Source: Kiritimatiellia bacterium (GTDB taxonomy: Bacteria; Verrucomicrobiota; Kiritimatiellia; RFP12; UBA1067). Taken from it: a stretch of 5,979 nt of DNA. A model generated the notes under the pieces. It did no database searches, was not told the origin of the DNA, and saw only the letters and a list, made by a program, of their open reading frames with translations. The stretch's first letter is position 1. The number at the start of each line of letters is the position of its first letter. Made by a program: the position numbers and the translations under genes. Positions 1 through 5,979 of the stretch are shown here, in pieces. Location: NCBI GenBank assembly GCA_017459225.1, contig JAFUDL010000132.1:1-5979 (forward strand), in the 5' to 3' direction.

Positions 1-1
1 A

Positions 2-948
<947 letters not shown>

Positions 949-949
<1 letters not shown>

Positions 950-2112
950 TGCCACGATACATCATCGACAAAGCGGCGCTGAGGCGCAACCTCGAGATAC
1001 TGAAGAACGTGTCCGACAGGGCGGGCGTGAAGATTCTCCTCGCGCAGAAGGCTTTTTCATGCGCAGCCACCTACCCGCTCTGCGCGCAATATCTCGCCGG
1101 CACAACGGCAAGCTCGCTCTTCGAGGCACGCCATGGGCACGACAACTTCGGCGGCGAGACACATGTGTTCGCGCCTGCGTTCGATCCGTCGGAGATGGAC
1201 GAACTGCTGGGCATTGTGGATCACATCGTCTTCAACTCGCCTCGCCAGATAGAGAAGTTCGGCGCAGCCGCACACTCCCGCGGCGTATCCGTTGGCCTGC
1301 GCGTGAACCCCGAAGTGTCTGTTGCGACCACGCCCGCATACGACCCATGCCGCCCATCGTCACGGCTCGGCACTACTCTACAAGGTTTGAAAACGCAAGC
1401 TCCCGAAACTTCTAAACCTCGAAACCTCGAAACTCTCGACGGACTTCACTTCCACTGTCTGTGCGAGCAGGGGGTTGAAGAGCTACGAAAGGTGCTTGCC
1501 GGATTCGAGGAGAAGTTCGGCTACATGCTGCCGCAGATGAAGTGGGTGAACTTCGGCGGCGGACATCACATCACACGCGCCGACTACGATGTGGACGGAC
1601 TTGTCAAACTCCTGAATGACTTCCACTCGCGCCATCCGCATCTCGAAGTCTATCTCGAGCCTGGCGAGGCGATGGCCCTCAACGCAGGATTCCTGGAAGC
1701 GCACGTGCTTGAGATACAGCCGCCTAGCCCCGACGGAATATCAAACGCGATTCTCGATGTGAGCGCCGCCTGCCACATGCCTGATGTGCTTGAGATGCCC
1801 TACACTCCCCGCATCACCAATGCTAGCATCTACCACGATCCACGAACCGCGAACCACGAACCACGGGCTTTCCTCTACCGCTTCGGCGGTCCCACCTGCC
1901 TCGCAGGCGACGAGATTGGCACATACTCCTTTGACCATCAACTAGCCGAAGGCGATACGCTCATGTTTGAGGACATGGCCATCTACTCGATGGTGAAGAA
2001 CAACACGTTCAACGGCGTGAACTTGCCCGACATCGCAATCCGCCATGAAGACGGACGCATCGAAACTCTGCGCACTTTCGGCTACAACGACTTCTCGCAG
2101 AGGGTTTCCTAA
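949..2112 (+). CDS. nspC: carboxynorspermidine/carboxyspermidine decarboxylase
   Basis: This is a pyridoxal-phosphate-dependent decarboxylase of the alanine racemase-like fold (fold type III) that converts carboxynorspermidine or carboxyspermidine to norspermidine or spermidine. The ATG at 949 overlaps the preceding TGA, with AAGGTGG just upstream, so translation is probably coupled; the frame is open much further upstream, but that part is a shadow of the preceding gene. The product is 387 residues against about 375-380 usual. Visible motifs are the PLP lysine K34 in LLAQKAFS, the HFHCLCEQ strand at 167-174, the phosphate-binding glycines 203-205 in NFGGGHHI, EPGEA at 237-241, CHMPDVLEMPY at 275-285, and GGPTCLAGD at 313-321 with the substrate-site Cys317 and Asp321. 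Two segments, about residues 146-163 and 296-307, look like extra loops and coincide with short tandem DNA repeats. All recognised catalytic motifs are intact, so the enzyme is probably active. Confidence 0.95.
1402..1440 (+). repeat. octanucleotide short tandem repeat inside nspC
   Basis: Consecutive 8-base units read CCCGAAAC, TTCTAAAC, CTCGAAAC, CTCGAAAC, then a partial TCTCGAC. The two middle CTCGAAAC units are identical and the outer ones have drifted. The array sits between the SRLG motif and the LDGLHFH strand of the decarboxylase and codes for roughly residues 152-164. About 23 residues separate SRLG from GLHFH here, where I recall about 10-13 in family members, so the array probably entered as an in-frame loop insertion. 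The unit count is seen directly; the insertion reading is inference. Confidence 0.75.
1834..1868 (+). repeat. heptanucleotide short tandem repeat inside nspC
   Basis: Five consecutive 7-base units read CACGATC, CACGAAC, CGCGAAC, CACGAAC and CACGGGC. They code for about residues 296-307 (HDPRTANHEPRA), just before the conserved YRFGGPTCLAGD segment. The period of 7 is out of step with codons, so the repeat is a DNA-level feature and not a protein repeat. It resembles the short tandemly repeated heptamers described in some cyanobacteria and the ACCACGA-type arrays I recall from PVC genomes; the latter is unverified. Confidence 0.75.
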
Positions 2113-2130
2113 CCACATGGAACAATGAAC

Positions 2131-2151
2131 GCGCAAAGATGATCTTTGCGC
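2131..2151. repeat. perfect inverted repeat between nspC and the recombinase gene
   Basis: The arms GCGCAAAGAT and ATCTTTGCGC are perfectly complementary around a single central G. As RNA this would fold as an 8-bp stem with a 5-base loop. It begins 18 bases after the nspC stop. There is no following T-run, so it is not a canonical intrinsic terminator; it could still act as an imperfect terminator or mRNA 3' end for the polyamine operon, a protein-binding operator, or part of a recombinase site. The 9-base word ACATGGAAC occurs on both sides of it, at 2115-2123 and 2156-2164. Confidence 0.6.
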
Positions 2152-2157
2152 GGCAAC

Positions 2158-3144
2158 ATGGAACCAGACCTGAGGGCCGAACCCAAATCAGATTACAGAA
2201 TGAAAGAGACGCCGACCATAAGGATGGTCATGGAAGCATACGAACAGTTCGCCGCCATCGAACGCATGAGGATGGAGCGTCCATGCGAGAAGACAGTGGC
2301 GAGCACCTTGGGAGGAATGCGCCGACTATGCAAAATCGGCGGCATAGCGCTAGACGAACCGGTTTCGATTCTTACATGCAAACGGCTGGAACGCATCCTC
2401 GACGCAGCCCGGTGTTCCGGCTTGAAGCCGATTTCTGTATGGAGCTATCTCTTCTCCATCCGCAAGCTCTTCGCGAAATGGACGCGACGTTACTATGCGG
2501 ACAAGAAATGGAACATTCCGCAACTGGAGATGCCATCGTGCAGGCGCATGCCGCCGCGATACATGCGCCCGGATTCGTCCGTTCTCGCCAAGGTCAAGGA
2601 ATGGTACGCCAGCCTCGAGAACAGACAAGACACGCGTGAGTGGATACTTGCCACGCTCATGCTGGAGTTCGCCATGCGCAACGGCGACGTAGAACGTCTG
2701 CGCTGGTCCGACTTCCGCGAGAGAGACGGACGCACTGTACTGTGCTACACGCCACACAAAACTCGCCTTTCATCCGGACGAACCGTTGCGTGGCCTGTGC
2801 ACCGCGATATCTGGAAACGCATATGTGAATACCGCAGCGGCGGCATTCCGCACAACAAGCGCTGCGGCTGGGCCAAAAACGCAAACCGCGACTCACAGCT
2901 TGTGGTGCCGTGCGCGCGCGACGTGTACGTGCGCCTGAACCGCGAACTCAGGGCGAGGGGTATCTTCACCGGTCCAAAAGCATGCTACGAACTACGGAAA
3001 ATATGCGTTGACCACATATACCAGAAGTTCGGCGCCGAGATGGCATCGTCCATCAGCGGCGATGACATTCGCACTGTCATGCGATATTACGCTGATCCAA
3101 GCGCTGTCTCCATTGAAGGAGTGCGCGTGATCGATCTGCTGTAG
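2158..3144 (+). CDS. divergent tyrosine recombinase / phage-integrase family protein
   Basis: This is a site-specific recombinase-like protein of 328 residues from the ATG at 2158. An N-terminal helical core-binding domain, beginning near PTIRMVMEAYEQF (residues 19-31), is followed by a catalytic domain from about residue 135. Catalytic elements seen are Arg-I R174 in AMRNGDVERLRW, the beta-hairpin lysine K201 in YTPHKT, Arg-II R280 in CYELRK, and the nucleophile Y310 in RTVMRYYADP. The usual box II histidine aligns with Y277 and the third-box His/Trp with G301, so two normal active-site positions are substituted. Start choice is uncertain: a TTG at 2146 lies inside the inverted repeat, and ATGs at 2200 and 2230 are alternatives, the last with AAGG six bases upstream. 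No other phage genes or attachment repeats are visible, so whether it is a mobile-element remnant, an invertase or a domesticated gene is open. GC of a sampled stretch is about 55%. Confidence 0.85.
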   Translation: MEPDLRAEPKSDYRMKETPTIRMVMEAYEQFAAIERMRMERPCEKTVASTLGGMRRLCKIGGIALDEPVSILTCKRLERILDAARCSGLKPISVWSYLFSIRKLFAKWTRRYYADKKWNIPQLEMPSCRRMPPRYMRPDSSVLAKVKEWYASLENRQDTREWILATLMLEFAMRNGDVERLRWSDFRERDGRTVLCYTPHKTRLSSGRTVAWPVHRDIWKRICEYRSGGIPHNKRCGWAKNANRDSQLVVPCARDVYVRLNRELRARGIFTGPKACYELRKICVDHIYQKFGAEMASSISGDDIRTVMRYYADPSAVSIEGVRVIDLL

Positions 3145-3160
3145 ATGAAAGCGGGGCAGC

Positions 3161-4066
3161 TCACTCGTCCAGGCCTAGGCCAGCCTGATAGCCGTGCAGC
3201 AGGTCAGGCAGCGGCAGCTCGTAGATGCCCATCGACTTGAGGGAGGCGTTTGCCTTGAGCCAGTAGGCGTAAGCCGCCTTCTTTGCTTCGGCGGAGGACG
3301 CCTTTGCAGAAGCATCGCCGCCACCGCCTGCGCCCAGAGCGCCAAGCAACTCGGAAAGGCGCTTCTCCGCGTTCTCGCGGTACGATATCTCCAACCGCTG
3401 CCTCTTGACGAGCTCCGAAAGATACTGCTCCACCTTGCCGCCTCCGGCGAGGTACGCCGCCATCTCGCGCTTCATGCCGGCAACGATGCGCTTGAGGTCC
3501 ACAACCTCAGTGAAGTCCGTGGAGGCGATGCGCACCGGGCGGCGCAGGGCCTCGCGGAATTCGTCGTCGCCGGAATTTGCGGCGGCGTCTGCGGGGACGG
3601 TGCGGCCAGGCTCGGCGAAGCGGGCAAGCAGACGCTCGGCAGGGTTTGCGAACGCGCCGCCCCTTCCATCGGCCTCGCGAATCCCCATCGCCGCCTCGAT
3701 GCGCCGCCTGTCGCCCGGTATGCCCTGACGCGGCAGCGGCGTGGCAACGGTGTAGGTCACCGGACCCTGAGGCGTGTTCACCGTGAACTGCGCCGGAGTG
3801 CGTCCGCGACCCGCAAGCCACCACACGCCGCCGCCAAGAACAGCCGCAATCAGCACGCCTGCCGCCACAAGCGACGGCTTCAGGCCTGCCGCCGCAGCGC
3901 CCTTGCCGACTGCTGGCGGCTGCGCGCCTTCGGCCGCAACGACCTTGATCGGCTTTACGCCAAGCTCCCGGCGGATGGCGGCAAACGCCGCATCGCGGCT
4001 TTCCGCCTCGATCTCGGCGGAATGGCGCTGCCCGTCGCTTGAGCGATATGTGTATGAAAACAGCAC
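3161..4066 (-). CDS. single-pass membrane protein with GspF-N-like N-terminus; paralogue of the 4883-5956 product
   Basis: I do not recognise a named family. The 301-residue product starts at a GTG (4066), three bases after the upstream stop; the start is supported by alignment of its N-terminus with that of the paralogue encoded at 4883-5956. Residues 4-42 (YTYRSSDGQ, AEIEAESRDAA, then GVKPIKV) follow the pattern of the small N-terminal region of type II secretion protein GspF. An Ala/Pro/Lys linker leads to one membrane span at about 65-86, with positive charges on both sides. The rest, predicted extracytoplasmic, contains a charged helical region at about 170-242, a Gly/Ala/Ser-rich low-complexity stretch at about 243-264, and a terminal helix ending in a GIYELPLP-type segment. 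It is the last gene of the three-gene cluster and is much more GC-rich than its paralogue. It converges on the recombinase gene with 16 bases between stops. Function is unknown; a scaffold or envelope-assembly role is only a guess. Confidence 0.8.
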   Translation of the reverse strand: MLFSYTYRSSDGQRHSAEIEAESRDAAFAAIRRELGVKPIKVVAAEGAQPPAVGKGAAAAGLKPSLVAAGVLIAAVLGGGVWWLAGRGRTPAQFTVNTPQGPVTYTVATPLPRQGIPGDRRRIEAAMGIREADGRGGAFANPAERLLARFAEPGRTVPADAAANSGDDEFREALRRPVRIASTDFTEVVDLKRIVAGMKREMAAYLAGGGKVEQYLSELVKRQRLEISYRENAEKRLSELLGALGAGGGGDASAKASSAEAKKAAYAYWLKANASLKSMGIYELPLPDLLHGYQAGLGLDE

Positions 4067-4069
4067 GAC

Positions 4070-4864
4070 CTACTTCGCGGCGTTAGGCGGAGGAATGGTG
4101 ATCGGATTCGTGGGGCCGCGCTCCTTGTCGGCCTTGACCTGCTCGAAGATCGCGCGCTGCACGTCGTTCGTCGGCGCAGGCGCCCAGCCTTCCGCACAAG
4201 CCTTGCGATAAGACGTCCTACGAAATGGCTGTATGCCGATTTTTCTTGCAACAGCCAACATCTTTGAGAATGGCTCAGGCGTTGGAGTCAGGGGTTTATA
4301 GGCATCAATATCCTGAAGGCTTGTCATAGGCTGCATTACGCAGGGCTGCCCCATTGAAACATAGGCACCCAGAACCATACAGGCCCCGCGCCAAAACTCC
4401 TTCGAGAATCTTGCGTTAAGAATCTCTACCGATGGATTGTCCTTGCATAGCCGACCAATGTTCAGCGTTACCCACATGTCTTCTGGAGCAACGAGGATTG
4501 TCGGGGTGGCTTCATCATCCTTTATTGTCATAACCACGGCGGCATGTTCATCGGCAACCGCAGCAGACACCATCTCAACCGGAATCCTTAGTATTCGTTG
4601 GAAATCATCCACCAATGTCCTAACGGCAGAAACACTAACGCGCTTTTGGAGATTAACCACGCGAAACACCTTGCCGGTGGACGGCTGTACCACAAGGCCA
4701 CCATCTGCAGCAAGACGTTGCGCACGCAATGAATTTCTCCGCTCGCTCATTGCCGCTCGTGTAGCTGCATCAACAACACGGCGAGGCGGCGGATCCGGTG
4801 GCACACCTCCAACAACAACAGTGCAAAGCAGTGCAATTGCAATTGTAATCTTCTCAGTTTTCAT
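4070..4864 (-). CDS. secreted protein with archaemetzincin-like (M54) region lacking zinc ligands; candidate pseudo-protease
   Basis: I place the start at the ATG at 4864, not the in-frame ATG at 4870, because AAAGGA sits seven bases before 4864 but only one base before 4870. The 264-residue product begins with a basic, then hydrophobic signal peptide (residues 1 to about 20); its cysteine lacks a lipobox context, so Sec export and cleavage is likelier than lipidation. Residues 155-177 (KEFWRGAC, then VLGAYVSMGQPCVM) align without gaps with the archaemetzincin pattern KExxHELGHxxGLxHCxxxxCVM, followed by SLQDID as in that family's SLxxxD. The ligands are replaced: H to R159, E to G160, H to M163 and H to V169. 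The preceding VVMTIKDDE and VAPEDMWVTLNIGRL segments also fit the metzincin strand order. The C-terminus holds EGWAPAPTNDVQRAI, which I recall from uncharacterised PVC proteins. Mature cysteines 140, 162, 175 and 223 could form disulfides. The family assignment is inference from motif alignment. Confidence 0.75.
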   Translation of the reverse strand: MKTEKITIAIALLCTVVVGGVPPDPPPRRVVDAATRAAMSERRNSLRAQRLAADGGLVVQPSTGKVFRVVNLQKRVSVSAVRTLVDDFQRILRIPVEMVSAAVADEHAAVVMTIKDDEATPTILVAPEDMWVTLNIGRLCKDNPSVEILNARFSKEFWRGACMVLGAYVSMGQPCVMQPMTSLQDIDAYKPLTPTPEPFSKMLAVARKIGIQPFRRTSYRKACAEGWAPAPTNDVQRAIFEQVKADKERGPTNPITIPPPNAAK

Positions 4865-4871
4865 AACCATT

Positions 4872-4877
4872 TCCTTT
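4872..4877 (-). promoter_or_regulatory. ribosome binding site deciding the start of the secreted protein
   Basis: On the minus strand AAAGGA reads from 4877 to 4872. Seven bases separate it from the ATG at 4864 and only one from the ATG at 4870, so the shorter product beginning MKTEKITIAIALL is preferred. This also gives a more ordinary signal peptide. Confidence 0.6.
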
Positions 4878-4882
4878 CTCTA

Positions 4883-5956
4883 CTATTCGTCTTTATCGTT
4901 GTTTTTTTGCAGTTCTTTCTCTCTGAGAAGCCTACGTTCACGCGCACGCGCCTTCCTTTCTTCAAGCGACTTTGCACGCTCTGCTTCAGTTTTGGGCATT
5001 CGCAGTTCCGACACTCCGAGTCCTGAAAGAGCTTTATTCATTGTCTCAAAATACTTCTTTGCGCCCTCAATGTCGCCAGAGGCAAATATCGCATTTAGTT
5101 CCCGCTGAGCGTCCTGCCTTAACTTGCCATTTTCGTTTCTTAACTTCTCATGTTCTTTGAGTACTTCCTGGACCGTACGGCCCTGCTTCAACTGCTCTAA
5201 GATTTCTTTGCGGGCATCGAGAACCATTTGTTTCATCTTCTTGACAGCCTCTGAATCAGTATCTAGTATCTCGATCTTCTGTTTCAAGGATTCCATAAAT
5301 TCTTGATTCGATATTCGCATTGGCGGCAACGGGGGCATGCCACGATTCGGATCCCCTGACAATGCCATAGCAAGAAGCTGATCAGTACGCGTCTTGAATA
5401 CTGCATTGGACTGCATCTGCCTGGCCTCGGCCATTGCCTCTTCCATGCGTATTGCCTCTTCTACCGCTTTCACATTCTGGTCGTCATTTGATATAGATGA
5501 ACCAGCGTTCAATGCTATCTGCGACACCTCTCCATTCCCAATGGGCAATTTGATATCATTGGATTCCGTGGAGGCCTGGAAGACAGTCACACGTTCTGCC
5601 TTTAAAGGTGCCTTAGGACTTGGCTTGGGATCTTTCATCTGCTCCAACGGCGTCCGCAAAAAGAAGAACCAGACTCCCGCGCCAATGGCCACGAGCGCAA
5701 GTACGAGTGCAAGGGTTCGAATGAAGGCGTGAGAGTTAGAATGCGTGGAGGTCTGTGGCATACGCTCTTTAGCGGGACTGAAAACGCCGGACGACTTGGC
5801 ACCACCCTTTGATTTTGCGGCGCCTTCTTTTATCGAAACAGGCGTGATGCCGCGCGCACGGCACGCGGCCACACATGCGGCGCGATCGGCCGCCTCGAGC
5901 GTGGTGCTGGCAATCGAGCCGTCATCCGCGCGATATGTGATTGTGTAGTTTGTCAT
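4883..5956 (-). CDS. single-pass membrane protein with GspF-N-like N-terminus and long charged helical region
   Basis: This 357-residue protein of unknown function is the first visible gene of the minus-strand cluster; its stop lies 18 bases before the start of the secreted protein gene. The ATG at 5956 has GGAG five bases upstream. Residues 4-42 (YTITYRADDG, TTLEAADRAA, then GITPVSI) match the GspF N-terminal pattern. A Lys/Ser-rich linker leads to a membrane span at about 80-100, which by the positive-inside rule puts the N-terminus in the cytoplasm. Residues about 160-350 are rich in Glu, Lys, Arg and Gln with long predicted helices, probably coiled coil, and the tail is strongly charged. 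Homology to the 3161-4066 product extends beyond the N-terminus: EFMESLKQKIEIL matches EFREALRRPVRIA, LKQGRTVQEVLKEHEKLR matches LAGGGKVEQYLSELVKRQ, and LSGLGVSELRMP matches LKSMGIYELPLP. GC is about 65% over the first 45 codons and near 42% in sampled parts of the rest. Confidence 0.8.
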   Translation of the reverse strand: MTNYTITYRADDGSIASTTLEAADRAACVAACRARGITPVSIKEGAAKSKGGAKSSGVFSPAKERMPQTSTHSNSHAFIRTLALVLALVAIGAGVWFFFLRTPLEQMKDPKPSPKAPLKAERVTVFQASTESNDIKLPIGNGEVSQIALNAGSSISNDDQNVKAVEEAIRMEEAMAEARQMQSNAVFKTRTDQLLAMALSGDPNRGMPPLPPMRISNQEFMESLKQKIEILDTDSEAVKKMKQMVLDARKEILEQLKQGRTVQEVLKEHEKLRNENGKLRQDAQRELNAIFASGDIEGAKKYFETMNKALSGLGVSELRMPKTEAERAKSLEERKARARERRLLREKELQKNNDKDE

Positions 5957-5961
5957 GGGCG

Positions 5962-5965
5962 CTCC
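5962..5965 (-). promoter_or_regulatory. ribosome binding site of the first cluster gene
   Basis: GGAG on the minus strand lies five bases before the ATG at 5956, supporting that start. Only 23 bases upstream of the gene are in the window, so no promoter can be judged. Confidence 0.55.
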
Positions 5966-5979
5966 ATGGCTAGCTGGTG

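Noticed and set aside
2131..2151. The inverted repeat as a standard rho-independent terminator
   Set aside because: No T-run follows the stem on either strand, and the spacer of one base forces a short effective stem. It is kept only as an inverted repeat of unknown role.
3172..3181. The 10-base palindrome GGCCTAGGCC near the end of the minus-strand cluster, as a terminator or binding site
   Set aside because: It lies within the last codons of the membrane protein gene, has no loop or T-run, and is short enough to arise by chance in GC-rich sequence.
3194..4042. A 282-residue open frame on the plus strand opposite the 301-residue membrane protein gene
   Set aside because: It is an antisense shadow in GC-rich DNA: Arg/Ala/His-rich translation, no recognisable motif, and fully opposite a gene with a membrane span and a paralogue.
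4070..4864. The secreted protein as a lipoprotein
   Set aside because: The only cysteine in the signal region is preceded by Leu-Leu, not by a small residue, and lies too early in the hydrophobic stretch for a lipobox.
4437..5108. A 223-residue plus-strand open frame rich in Ser, Thr and Arg
   Set aside because: It spans the junction of two minus-strand genes with homology and ribosome-site support, and its composition is that of the reverse complement of coding sequence.

Overview
The window looks like a piece of a bacterial chromosome with high GC content and tightly packed genes. The polyamine genes, the secreted protein of unknown function ending in a 'GWAPAPTND'-type C-terminus, and the tandem short repeats inside a coding region suggest to me an uncultured gut or rumen member of the PVC group (Kiritimatiellota, Lentisphaerota or Verrucomicrobiota). 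That placement is recollection plus inference, not a database result.

Positions 1-2112 (+ strand) hold the end of a two-gene polyamine operon. A carboxynorspermidine/carboxyspermidine synthase cut by the left window edge overlaps by one base the start of carboxynorspermidine/carboxyspermidine decarboxylase (nspC). Together they condense aspartate semialdehyde with a diamine and then decarboxylate the product, making norspermidine or spermidine without S-adenosylmethionine decarboxylase. The nspC frame carries two short tandem repeats, one of period 8 and one of period 7, that read through in frame as apparent loop insertions.

Positions 2113-3144 (+ strand) hold a 45-base spacer with a perfect 10-bp inverted repeat flanked by a 9-bp direct repeat, then a divergent tyrosine recombinase. 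It keeps the two arginines, the lysine and the nucleophilic tyrosine but appears to lack both active-site histidines.

Positions 3161-5956 (- strand, convergent with the recombinase) hold a tight three-gene cluster. The first and third genes are paralogues: each has a short N-terminal region resembling the N-terminus of type II secretion protein GspF, one membrane span, and a helical, charged extracytoplasmic part. Between them lies a secreted protein whose sequence lines up without gaps with the archaemetzincin (peptidase M54) active-site segment, but with all zinc ligands and the catalytic glutamate replaced. I read it as a candidate secreted pseudo-protease encoded with two membrane partners; no function is known to me. 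Base composition changes sharply inside these genes, hinting at a mosaic origin.

The window is almost fully coding. The longest gap between genes is about 45 bases, so no long gene-free stretch needs explanation. I see no rRNA, tRNA, CRISPR array or insertion sequence.
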